Assembly: GCA_016763155.1 (NCBI GenBank)
Contig: JAESUH010000067.1
Span: 1 to 33,906, forward strand
DNA length: 33,906 nt
Direction of reading: 5' to 3'
Origin: Rhizobiaceae bacterium
Lineage (GTDB): Bacteria > Pseudomonadota > Alphaproteobacteria > Rhizobiales > Rhizobiaceae
Shown here: in pieces, positions 1-7,729 of the stretch
Numbering within the stretch: the first letter of the stretch is position 1
How the letters are laid out: every line of letters begins with the position of its first letter
Position numbers and translations under genes: made by a program
Notes under the pieces: generated by a model
What the model saw: only the letters and a program-made list of their open reading frames with translations
What the model was told of the DNA's origin: nothing
The model's database searches: none

Positions 1-23
1 GCAATGAATAGACCATCACTCAT
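1..23 (-). CDS. pntAB: NAD(P) transhydrogenase alpha subunit, part 2 (PntAB), N-terminal fragment cut by window edge
   Basis: Only the first seven codons are in the window (MSDGLFI, reading leftward). The ATG at 23-21 overlaps the TGA stop of the upstream pntAA gene as ATGA, the usual arrangement for translationally coupled subunits. In alphaproteobacteria the transhydrogenase alpha chain is split into a soluble NAD(H)-binding protein (PntAA) and a small membrane protein (PntAB), followed by PntB. The identity therefore rests on position and overlap, not on visible protein sequence. Confidence 0.7.
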
Positions 24-1195
24 TTAGCTTCTCCCGCTTTTTTGGGGGTTCTTTTGCGCGGCGCTGCCGGTTTGGGGGCAAAGGCCGGATGAACAATCTT
101 TCCACCCTTGGTCAAAAGGGTCGCAGATATCAGCTCATCATCCCAATCTACATTCAGCTTACCGGTTTCCTTGTCGACCATGGTCTCAAGAAAAGAATAA
201 AGGTTTTTGGCATAAAGCAGAGAAGCTGAAGCAGCTATGCGTCCAGCCATATTGAGATATCCAACGACCGAAACATTTCCGACTTTGGCAATTTTTCCGG
301 CAATGGCGCCTTCAACATTGCCACCACGTTCCACCGCCAAATCCACCAATACAGAACCATCGCCCATGGCAGACATCATTTTTTTTGTAACCAGTCTGGG
401 TGCCGGACGTCCCGGGATCAGCGCTGTCGTGATTACGATATCCTGTTTGGCAATATGTTTTGCCACAAGTTCCGCCTGCTTTTCCTGATATTCTTTGGAC
501 ATTTCCTTGGCATAACCTGCCGCTGTTTCGGCCTGCTTGAACTCGTCATCTTCTACGGCGACAAACTTTGCACCGAGCGATTCTACCTGTTCCTTGGCAG
601 CCGGACGCACATCAGTTGCTGTTACGATTGCTCCAAGTCGGCGAGCCGTGGCAATAGCCTGAAGCCCGGCAACTCCTGCACCCATAACAAACACTTTGGC
701 CGCAGGAACAGTTCCCGCCGCCGTCATCATCATAGGCATGGCACGGTCATAAACCTCAGCTGCATCAATAACAGATTGGTATCCAGCGAGATTTGCCTGG
801 GAAGATAGAACATCCATCACCTGCGCACGAGAAATACGCGGCATGAACTCCATTGCGAAAGCGCTCACACCAGCTTTGGCGAGGGCAGCAACATCAGATT
901 CAGCGCCAAAGGGGTCCATGCTGGCAAGCACCAGTGCACCCTTTTTATAGCTTGCTGCCTCTTTCGGGGTCGGGCGACGCACCTTTAAGATTACATCCGC
1001 CTGCCCAGCACTTTTCGCAGTGCCAATGGTAGCACCAGCTTCAACAAATACTTTATCTGAAATACGAGCACCGCTACCAGCTGATTTTTGTACACTGACC
1101 TCAAAGCCTAATGCACAAAGCTTCTTTACAGTTTCTGGAGAGCCCGCGACCCTTGTTTCAATTGCATCATTTTCTTTTGGAATGTGCAACTTCAT
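20..1195 (-). CDS. pntAA: NAD(P) transhydrogenase alpha subunit, part 1 (PntAA, NAD(H)-binding domain I)
   Basis: A protein of about 391 residues matching the soluble domain I of proton-translocating transhydrogenase, which passes hydride between NADH and NADP+ at the inner membrane. It opens with the family-typical MKLHIPKEN and carries the dinucleotide-binding stretch VFVMGAGVAGLQAIATARR in its middle, followed by TDVRPAAKEQVESLGAKF. The length fits the split alphaproteobacterial form, since there is no C-terminal membrane part. Two ATGs lie close together, at 1201 and 1195. An AAGGAG Shine-Dalgarno sequence sits only 2 nt before the first but 8 nt before the second, so I chose 1195. The C-terminal tail is Lys/Pro/Ala-rich. 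Downstream pntAB overlaps by ATGA, and the cox subunit IV gene lies about 110 bases upstream on the same strand, so co-transcription is likely. Confidence 0.95.
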   Translation of the reverse strand: MKLHIPKENDAIETRVAGSPETVKKLCALGFEVSVQKSAGSGARISDKVFVEAGATIGTAKSAGQADVILKVRRPTPKEAASYKKGALVLASMDPFGAESDVAALAKAGVSAFAMEFMPRISRAQVMDVLSSQANLAGYQSVIDAAEVYDRAMPMMMTAAGTVPAAKVFVMGAGVAGLQAIATARRLGAIVTATDVRPAAKEQVESLGAKFVAVEDDEFKQAETAAGYAKEMSKEYQEKQAELVAKHIAKQDIVITTALIPGRPAPRLVTKKMMSAMGDGSVLVDLAVERGGNVEGAIAGKIAKVGNVSVVGYLNMAGRIAASASLLYAKNLYSFLETMVDKETGKLNVDWDDELISATLLTKGGKIVHPAFAPKPAAPRKRTPKKAGEAK

Positions 1196-1303
1196 GCGCA
1201 TGGCTCCTTAAGCGTAGTTTCTTGTCTCCACGTTAGACAAAAGTAGGAGCCTTGGCAATTCGGACAAGCGTAAACAATTTGGAAAAATAGTGTCGATCAC
1301 CAA

Positions 1304-1522
1304 CTAAATGGCGAAATAGGCAATCACCATCAAAATAATCAGCAACAATGTACCACCGAATAATCCACCACCGGCAAAAAAGCCAAATGACATAGCGACC
1401 ATAAGCGCAACACAAAACACAACACCCCATTTGGTCAGCGAAATGAATGCATCATAGGTTTTTTCATGTTCTGAATAATCCATTGCATTTTCCGGTGTAC
1501 TGGATTTTGCGTTCTTGGCCAT
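1304..1522 (-). CDS. aa3-type cytochrome c oxidase subunit IV, bacterial short form
   Basis: A small protein of about 72 residues with the signature of the bacterial aa3 oxidase subunit IV family. A short hydrophilic N-terminus with MDYSEHEKTYDAF is followed by two closely spaced hydrophobic segments (VVFCVALMVAMSFGFFAGGG and FGGTLLLIILMVIAYFAI) that run to the C-terminus. Such subunits are peripheral to the terminal oxidase in the inner membrane. The frame also has a TTG at 1534, but the ATG at 1522 (MAKNAKSS) has a GGAA-type ribosome site about 8 nt upstream and gives the expected length. The gene stands directly upstream of pntAA, a common arrangement in Rhizobiales; the oxidase genes themselves are not in this window. 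Confidence 0.85.
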   Translation of the reverse strand: MAKNAKSSTPENAMDYSEHEKTYDAFISLTKWGVVFCVALMVAMSFGFFAGGGLFGGTLLLIILMVIAYFAI

Positions 1523-1589
1523 TTGTTTTTCCAATTAATTTGTGGGTGCCTGAGCTTGGCTGATTCAATTAATTCCATGATTTATACAA

Positions 1590-1610
1590 TTGTTGCGCTG
1601 ATAACAACAA
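1590..1610. repeat. Inverted repeat upstream of the cox IV/pnt genes
   Basis: TTGTTG at 1590-1595 and CAACAA at 1605-1610 form 6-bp arms around a 9-nt spacer. On the minus strand a TATAAA-like element lies immediately downstream, between the repeat and the cox subunit IV start. This could be an operator or promoter region for cox IV-pntAA-pntAB, but no known regulator motif is recognised and a -35 box is not clear. Confidence 0.3.
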
Positions 1611-1673
1611 GACAGACGATAAACTGCCGATACTTTTTGTCTCATAGGCTGTTGATGTGTGATCTACACCAAA

Positions 1674-2042
1674 TCAACCACCGCGTATCAGGCTGAATTG
1701 CTTACCGCTTTCATCAACGCAACTCATGGTATTGGCATTGGGTTTGGTGCAATCAGCTGAATTGAATTTTCCAGAAACATTGCCGCGCCAGGAAATTCTC
1801 AACGCGGTTTCAGATTTCACCGTATAGGTTCCCTGAGATAAAACCTCGCCAGTATCATTAGCAATTGAGCGAAACGTTCCATTGTTAAACTCTGCTTTAT
1901 ACACTCCGTCAGATGCGGACCATAAGCCATTGGCTATTGGTGCCCCTGCTGGCTTCCCCTTGGTTTGACAACCAACAGGAATTACCAGACAAGCGATGAC
2001 CAAGCATCGCACCCAATTGATATTTGCCCCGAAATTAATCAT
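1674..2042 (-). CDS. Omp10-like outer-membrane lipoprotein
   Basis: A protein of about 122 residues. A hydrophobic N-terminal segment ends at a cysteine (VIPVGCQTKG), as in a lipoprotein signal peptide, although the residue three before the cysteine is proline, which is unusual for a lipobox. The mature part (GLWSASDGVYKAEFNNGTF, then GEVLSQGTYTV, then SADCTKPNANTMSCVDESG and QFSLIRG) follows the layout of Brucella Omp10 as I recall it, including the two cysteines and the closing F-S-L-x-R. The open frame extends to a TTG at 2072, but the ATG at 2042 has GGAG about 9 nt upstream and gives a sensible signal peptide. It is a single gene with no clear functional partner here. Family assignment comes from memory of the pattern. 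Confidence 0.7.
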   Translation of the reverse strand: MINFGANINWVRCLVIACLVIPVGCQTKGKPAGAPIANGLWSASDGVYKAEFNNGTFRSIANDTGEVLSQGTYTVKSETALRISWRGNVSGKFNSADCTKPNANTMSCVDESGKQFSLIRGG

Positions 2043-2136
2043 AAATCTGCTCCATTTTGCGCGCCGTCGCAATAAAAATCATGAATTGCACAATCAGCAA
2101 CGGTCTTGTCAAGATGCCCGTACAAAATGGCCAAAT

Positions 2137-3948
2137 TTATGACGCTTGCTGATCAAGCCCTTCCAGCTCATCAATCAGGCCCTCAATCATGCCCAAACCT
2201 TTGAACCAGAACTGAGGGTCAGATGCATCCAGCCCAAATGGGGCCAGCAATTCCTTATGGTGTTTTGTGCCACCTGCCTTCAGCATTTCAAAGTATTTTT
2301 CCTGAAATCCATCCCCTGAACTTTCATAGACAGCATAAAGCGAGTTCACCAGACAATCACCAAACGCATATGCATATACATAAAAAGGCGAATGGATAAA
2401 ATGAGGGATATAGCTCCAGTAGGAGCGATAATTATCATCAAAATTAAACACATCTCCAAGGCTTTCGGCCTGAACCTCAAGCCAGATATCGCCAATTTGT
2501 TCTGAGGTGAGTTCGCCCTCGCGACGTGCCAGATGGATTTTCCGCTCAAACAGATAAAACGCAATCTGGCGCACAACCGTATTGAGCATATCCTCAACCT
2601 TTTGCGCCAGCAAAGCCTTCCTGCTCTCAGGGTTATCGCTAGATTTAAGTAAAGAGCGGAAGGTCAACATCTCGCCAAAAACGCTGGCTGTCTCTGCAAG
2701 AGTCAACGGCGTTTGGGACATAAGCGCGCCCTGTTTACCAGCCAAAACCTGGTGTACTCCGTGGCCAAGCTCGTGGGCCAGCGTCATTACATCACGCGGC
2801 TTGCCCAGATAATTCAACATGACATATGGGTGTACGCTTGGAACAGTTGGATGGGAAAATGCACCAGGGGCCTTTCCCGGCCGTGTCGGTGCATCAATCC
2901 AGTTTTCATCAAAAAACCGTTTGGCGATATTCGCCATCTCAGGCGCAAAACCATCATAGGCCGTAAGCACAATATCGCGCGCCTCATTCCATTGAAAAAC
3001 CCGGTCTGCTGCTTCTGGCAAAGGAGCGTTTCGGTCCCAATGTTCCATGGTTTCAAGACCCAGCCACTTCGCTTTCATGGCATAATAGCGGTGAGAAAGT
3101 CTGGGGAAAGATTGTTGAACAGCTGAAACAAGCGCATCCACAACCTCTCGCTCCACCCGATTTGCCAAGTGTCGGCTATCCGCCACATCTTCAAAACCAC
3201 GCCAACGGTCGGAAATCTCTTTGTCCTTGGCAAGGGTATTGGTAATCAGCGTATAGGTCTGCTCATTGCTTTTCAGCACACGGCCAATTTCCGTTGCAGC
3301 CTCCGCCCGCACTTCACGGGTTTTATCCTGCAATAAGGATAAAGCCGTCTCGACCCCAATTTCCTTGCCGCCAATATTAAATTGGGCAGATGCCATATTA
3401 TTATCGAACAGGCGGTTCCAGGCAGAACGTCCGGTCATCGATTTTTCGTGAAATAATTGCTCGATCCGGTCTTCAAGCTGGTACGGCTTGTCCAGGCGCA
3501 AATCCACAAGCCATGAACGATAGTGGTTTAACGCCGTTGATTTTTCCATGGCATTATCAAGCGCATCATCATCCAGACGGTTTATCTCAAGAGTAAAAAA
3601 CAGCAATGGTGAACTGGCATTGGTAATTTTTTCCTGCGCATCCCCATAGAATTTCGCACGCTCGGGATCAGTGGTATTGCCGTTATAATATAGCCCGGCA
3701 AAAGACATGATACGGCCCATGCGCTCTTCAATTACTTCATACGCTCTGATTGCCGCTGCAAATTCATCGGGATTATCCGAAACCAAACCAGCCAGTTTTC
3801 CGGAATATTCCTTACTGAAAGCGTTCGCATCGTCCTGACAGGAACGCATATCTTCCAGATATTGTTTAGAATTCACGGATTCATAGAGATCCGCCAAATT
3901 CCACTCCGGTAATTCGCCAAATTCGGTTGAGACAGAAAGCTTGGCCAT
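2137..3948 (-). CDS. pepF: Oligoendopeptidase F, M3 family zinc metallopeptidase
   Basis: A full-length M3B peptidase of 603 residues. The zinc site is intact: HELGH at residues 392-396 within DVMTLAHELGHGVHQ, with the third ligand expected at Glu419 in LTLAETASVFGE. The N-terminal part is mainly helical and acidic, typical of PepF. The enzyme cleaves oligopeptides in the cytoplasm; no signal peptide is present. The ATG at 3948 has an AAGGAA ribosome site about 8 nt upstream. It is divergent from the sigma-54 activator gene, sharing a 189-base intergenic region, and appears monocistronic. Confidence 0.95.
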   Translation of the reverse strand: MAKLSVSTEFGELPEWNLADLYESVNSKQYLEDMRSCQDDANAFSKEYSGKLAGLVSDNPDEFAAAIRAYEVIEERMGRIMSFAGLYYNGNTTDPERAKFYGDAQEKITNASSPLLFFTLEINRLDDDALDNAMEKSTALNHYRSWLVDLRLDKPYQLEDRIEQLFHEKSMTGRSAWNRLFDNNMASAQFNIGGKEIGVETALSLLQDKTREVRAEAATEIGRVLKSNEQTYTLITNTLAKDKEISDRWRGFEDVADSRHLANRVEREVVDALVSAVQQSFPRLSHRYYAMKAKWLGLETMEHWDRNAPLPEAADRVFQWNEARDIVLTAYDGFAPEMANIAKRFFDENWIDAPTRPGKAPGAFSHPTVPSVHPYVMLNYLGKPRDVMTLAHELGHGVHQVLAGKQGALMSQTPLTLAETASVFGEMLTFRSLLKSSDNPESRKALLAQKVEDMLNTVVRQIAFYLFERKIHLARREGELTSEQIGDIWLEVQAESLGDVFNFDDNYRSYWSYIPHFIHSPFYVYAYAFGDCLVNSLYAVYESSGDGFQEKYFEMLKAGGTKHHKELLAPFGLDASDPQFWFKGLGMIEGLIDELEGLDQQAS

Positions 3949-3980
3949 TTTGGATGATTCCTTTCACGAATCCCTACGTA

Positions 3981-4027
3981 AAACCCTTGAAATTAATGCC
4001 TTGTCGGAACCCTCGCGTAAAGGGTTT
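3981..4027. repeat. Inverted repeat between pepF and the sigma-54 activator gene
   Basis: AAACCCTT at 3981-3988 is the exact complement of AAGGGTTT at 4020-4027, with a 31-nt spacer. It lies in the divergent promoter region. Several TTAA tetramers follow between 4029 and the start codon at 4138. The spacer is long for a terminator and there is no T-tract, so a regulatory or chance repeat is more likely. Confidence 0.25.
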
Positions 4028-4137
4028 GTTAAGCGTGTCGATTAAGTAGGTATTCAACAGATTTTGTTAAGGTGTACGGGAATTAAAAATAATTGTTAAA
4101 AATAGCGACAATTTAAGCGCAGGGATACCTTAGGCAC

Positions 4138-5652
4138 ATGGCAAAATACATTCTTATCGTTGATGACGATCCGGTTCAGCGTCGCTTGTTGAGCGGAATG
4201 GTCGAAAAAATGGGTTACTCACCGCTCTTGGCAGAGGGTGGGGCCGAGGCCATCGAACATTTATCCGGTAAAAATGTTGAGCGTATCTCTCTTATTTTTC
4301 TTGATTTAATCATGCCAGAAATTGATGGCATGGCTGTGCTTGCAGCCATGAGCGAGCGCCAGATAAATATCCCGACAATCGCACAAACAGCCCAGGGCGG
4401 CATAGAAACAGCCGTAGAAGCCATGCGGGCGGGCGCTTTTGATTTCGTGGTGAAGCCCATCTCACCTGACCGGGTAAGAATTGCGATTGCCAAAGCATTG
4501 AAAGTCGGCGCATCCCAGATCAAACACAAACGTAGCAGCAAAGCAATTCCCGGCACTTTGACCTTTGACGATATTATTTCTTCAAGCCCTAATATGGCCA
4601 AGGTCAAACACTTTAGTGAGAAATCTGCTCAATCCAATATCCCCGTCCTGATTGAAGGGGAATCCGGGGTCGGCAAGGAATTGATTGCCCGCGCCATTCA
4701 GGGCGCAAGCAGCAGAAAAGCGAACAATTTCGTAACAGTAAACTGCGGCGCATTACCGGAAAACCTGGTTGAAAGTATTTTGTTCGGCCACGAAAAAGGT
4801 GCGTTTACCGGTGCCAGTGAAAAACAAATTGGCAAATTTGGTGAAGCCGATGGAGGAACGCTGTTCCTCGATGAAGTGGGTGAATTGCCGCTGGAAGTGC
4901 AGGTAAAATTATTGCGTGCAATTCAGGAAGGCGAGATTGACCCCGTAGGCGCACGCAAATCTGTGAAAGTGGATATCCGACTAATCTCAGCGACCAATCG
5001 TAAACTGGCCGATGAAGTCAAGGCAGGAAAATTCCGCGAGGATCTCTATTATCGGTTAAATGTTTTCCCAGTAACGGTCCCTCCTTTGCGCGAACGCCGC
5101 GAAGATATACCCGACCTAGCCCGCCATTTCGTCAAACGAATTTCCGAACAGGAAAACCGCGCAAAAACGTTGCTGATATCTCCTGAAGCCCTAGAGCTAC
5201 TGGAAGCATTTGACTGGCCCGGCAATATTAGACAGTTGGAAAACGCAATTTTCAGAGCCGTCGTATTGTGCGAAGGCGATACGCTCACACTGGAAGAATT
5301 CCCACAAATTCAGGCTCAACTTTCACAATTTGAACCAATTTCTCCGGCGGCCCCTCTGCCAGAGGTAAAAGCCCCAAATCTGGCACCTGATTTATCGGAC
5401 ACCACCAAACCAATCACGCAGCCTCAATCACACAGCGATAAAGAGGCTATTTCCCTATTGGATGAAAATGGTGAAATCCGCGACCTCGAAGCAATCGAGC
5501 GCGATGTCATTGCCTTTGCACTGGAACTCCATGGTGGGCAAATGTCCCGGATTGCCCGGCAATTGGGCATTGGCCGCTCTACGCTTTATCGCAAGCTCAA
5601 AGAACACGGTCTGGATGACGCAGAACCTGGCGCCACCAAGCAAAGCGGGTAA
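4138..5652 (+). CDS. Sigma-54-dependent response regulator (NtrC/TacA type)
   Basis: A 504-residue three-domain activator. Residues 1-120 are a receiver domain with the acidic pocket VDDDP (9-12), the phospho-acceptor Asp56 (FLDLIMPE) and Lys106 (VVKP). Residues 145-375 are the AAA+ domain: Walker A GESGVGKE (174-181), the sigma-54-contacting GAFTGA loop (221-226) and Walker B LFLDE (242-246), all intact. A Pro/Ala/Ser-rich linker (about 395-440) leads to a Fis-type helix-turn-helix (466-492, [19 protein letters not shown]). It should therefore activate RpoN promoters after phosphorylation. The opening [10 protein letters not shown] resembles Caulobacter TacA as I remember it, but this is not proven. 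No histidine kinase is adjacent. Its stop is only 2 bases from the stop of the convergent transporter gene. Confidence 0.93.
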   Translation: MAKYILIVDDDPVQRRLLSGMVEKMGYSPLLAEGGAEAIEHLSGKNVERISLIFLDLIMPEIDGMAVLAAMSERQINIPTIAQTAQGGIETAVEAMRAGAFDFVVKPISPDRVRIAIAKALKVGASQIKHKRSSKAIPGTLTFDDIISSSPNMAKVKHFSEKSAQSNIPVLIEGESGVGKELIARAIQGASSRKANNFVTVNCGALPENLVESILFGHEKGAFTGASEKQIGKFGEADGGTLFLDEVGELPLEVQVKLLRAIQEGEIDPVGARKSVKVDIRLISATNRKLADEVKAGKFREDLYYRLNVFPVTVPPLRERREDIPDLARHFVKRISEQENRAKTLLISPEALELLEAFDWPGNIRQLENAIFRAVVLCEGDTLTLEEFPQIQAQLSQFEPISPAAPLPEVKAPNLAPDLSDTTKPITQPQSHSDKEAISLLDENGEIRDLEAIERDVIAFALELHGGQMSRIARQLGIGRSTLYRKLKEHGLDDAEPGATKQSG

Positions 5653-5654
5653 AT

Positions 5655-6560
5655 TTATTTATTTAGCAATAACAATATGATGCCGGCGGTGACGATTAGT
5701 ATTCCTACTATTTCCGAGCCGGTTATCTTTTCGCGAAAAGCGAAATAAGACACCATAAATGTGAAAATCAGCTCCACCTGCCCTAGTGCCCGCACATAAG
5801 CTGCATTTTGCAAAGTCATTGCGGTTACCCAGCCGATTGAGCCCAATAAGCCAACCACGCCGACAATGCCTGCAACACGCCACGCTCTAAAAACAGCCGT
5901 GATTTGCCCGGGCTCTCGAACCCTCATATAGACCGACATGACGATCGTTTGAAATACAGTTGCAAACGCCAAAGTCAGCGCTGCACGAACGAAAAACTCA
6001 CCATTATCCAATGCCAATGATGCTGCACGATAACTCACTGCAGACAGGCCAAAAAAACCACCTGACGCAATTCCAATCAAAGCGGCAGGTTCCATACATT
6101 GCCTGAGAAGATCACGCATATTCAGGCTAACACGCGTCACCGCAATCATAATCACTCCAACCAAGCTGATTAGAATTGCAACGATCGCCCAAAACCCAAC
6201 ACTCTCCCCAAGGACAATGATGCCAAACATCGCGGCTTGTATGGTTTCTGTTTTTGAAAAGGTGGTTCCAACGGCGAAATTTCTAAGGGCAAAAATATGC
6301 ACTAGCAGCGCCGTTGCTATGATCTGGCCTGCCCCGCCAATGGTTGAGAATATAAAGAACCTGGTATTTGTACCAGGCCAGTCATAGCCACCAATTTCCA
6401 CCAATGCAGCCAGATATAACAGCGCCAGCGGAGCGGCATATGCAAAGCGCGCGAAGGTTGCGCCGGAAGTGCTCAATTGTCCCTTCAAATATTTTTGCAG
6501 GGAAGAGCGCACATTCTGCATAAAGGCTGCAAATATGGTAATGGGAATCCAGAGTTCCAT
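5655..6560 (-). CDS. EamA/DMT-superfamily membrane transporter
   Basis: A protein of 301 residues made almost entirely of hydrophobic segments (about ten predicted), with short basic and acidic loops, as in the drug/metabolite transporter superfamily. Two internal halves are apparent, each ending in a hydrophobic helix followed by a short loop; the last segment IVGILIVTAGIILLLLNK is typical of the second EamA repeat. The substrate cannot be read from sequence. The start at 6560 (MELWIPITIF) has a GCGGGA sequence just upstream. The gene is divergent from a second DMT transporter (105-base gap) and convergent with the sigma-54 activator. Confidence 0.85.
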   Translation of the reverse strand: MELWIPITIFAAFMQNVRSSLQKYLKGQLSTSGATFARFAYAAPLALLYLAALVEIGGYDWPGTNTRFFIFSTIGGAGQIIATALLVHIFALRNFAVGTTFSKTETIQAAMFGIIVLGESVGFWAIVAILISLVGVIMIAVTRVSLNMRDLLRQCMEPAALIGIASGGFFGLSAVSYRAASLALDNGEFFVRAALTLAFATVFQTIVMSVYMRVREPGQITAVFRAWRVAGIVGVVGLLGSIGWVTAMTLQNAAYVRALGQVELIFTFMVSYFAFREKITGSEIVGILIVTAGIILLLLNK

Positions 6561-6665
6561 TCCCGCTTTATTGTCATTGTTGGCTGATAGGGCAAGGGCT
6601 TTGTAAATAGATATTGCGAAAACTTATATTGTTTATGAATTCATGACCCGGCATAAACTTGAACC

Positions 6666-7592
6666 ATGACAAAAGACCACCCATTACTGGGCATGGCCCT
6701 GATGGCAGGGTTTTGTGTCCTTGCACCATTGGCTGATGCGATGGCAAAATTGCTTGGCGGTACAATTCCGCTGGGTGAATTATTGATGGTGCGGTTTGCC
6801 CTGCAAGTCTTGTTATTATTGCCGCTTGTGTGGTGGAACAAATATGAAATCGCCATGACGAGACGGGTATTCAGCCTGACCCTTGTCCGAACTGTTTTTC
6901 AAATCATTGGTATCGGCGCAATGTTCACCTCCCTTCGGTTTCTGCCCCTCACAGATGCAATTGCGATTGTTTATGTCATGCCATTTTTAATGCTGCTTTT
7001 AGGGCGCGTGGTGTTGGGGGAAGAGGTTGGCCAAAAACGCATCATCGCCTGCGTTGTTGGCTTTACAGGAACATTGCTGGTTATTCAGCCAAGTTTTGAA
7101 GCCGTTGGCACCTTAGCGTTTATACCTTTACTGGTTGCCGTTGCTTTTGCATTTTTCATGCTGGTAACGCGCCAGATTGCCAAAGAGGTGAACCCCATCA
7201 GCATGCAACTTGTTAGCGGAGTTCAGGCAGTAGTGATTCTCGGATTTGCTTTCATTTTCACCAAGGGAATGCAGTTTCCTGCGTTCGAGATAATAATTCC
7301 CGACCTTAATGATAGTTTTTTACTATTCTTGCTCGGATTAATTGGTACTTCTGCCCACTTGCTAATGACATGGGCACTACGTTACGCACCATCTGCAACA
7401 TTAGCACCGATGCAATATCTTGAAATCCCATTTGCTACCCTCATAGGATGGCTGATTTTCAAGGATTTCCCCAATAATTTAGCGGCGCTGGGTATCATAA
7501 TCACAGTATGCTCAGGCCTCTATATCGTGTGGCGAGAACGCCTGAATGCTACCAAATCCACCCAAAAACTGGCTGGCGGGGCTGACTATTAA
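6666..7592 (+). CDS. EamA/RhaT-type DMT-superfamily transporter
   Basis: A protein of 308 residues with about ten hydrophobic segments and the two-repeat EamA layout. Characteristic stretches include MVRFALQVLLLLPLVWW near the start, FLPLTDAIAIVYVMPFLMLL at the end of the first repeat and APMQYLEIPFATLIGW in the second. The last two resemble the large alphaproteobacterial group of EamA exporters often annotated for amino acids or unknown metabolites. No strong ribosome site precedes the ATG; an 8-codon frame (6643-6669) ends by overlapping it as ATGA. It is not closely similar to its divergent DMT neighbour beyond the shared fold, so a recent tandem duplication is unlikely. Confidence 0.85.
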   Translation: MTKDHPLLGMALMAGFCVLAPLADAMAKLLGGTIPLGELLMVRFALQVLLLLPLVWWNKYEIAMTRRVFSLTLVRTVFQIIGIGAMFTSLRFLPLTDAIAIVYVMPFLMLLLGRVVLGEEVGQKRIIACVVGFTGTLLVIQPSFEAVGTLAFIPLLVAVAFAFFMLVTRQIAKEVNPISMQLVSGVQAVVILGFAFIFTKGMQFPAFEIIIPDLNDSFLLFLLGLIGTSAHLLMTWALRYAPSATLAPMQYLEIPFATLIGWLIFKDFPNNLAALGIIITVCSGLYIVWRERLNATKSTQKLAGGADY

Positions 7593-7729
7593 TAATTTAT
7601 CAACCATAAAACACAACAATATAACTAATAAGATTCTTGCCACTCATTCACCGCAATTTCGTGTTGGATGTGCTATATAAGCTATTGGCTGTTATTGATT
7701 TTTAATGGGATTGGCTCGGGCGAAATTTT

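Noticed and set aside
4029-4045. CtrA box upstream of the sigma-54 activator
   Set aside because: TTAA pairs are separated by 9 bases, whereas the CtrA full site needs 7.
6643-6669. 8-codon upstream ORF overlapping the start of the second EamA transporter as ATGA
   Set aside because: No ribosome site precedes it and such short frames are common by chance.
5655-7592. Recent tandem duplication of the two EamA transporters
   Set aside because: They are divergent and share only fold-level features; no extended sequence identity is visible.
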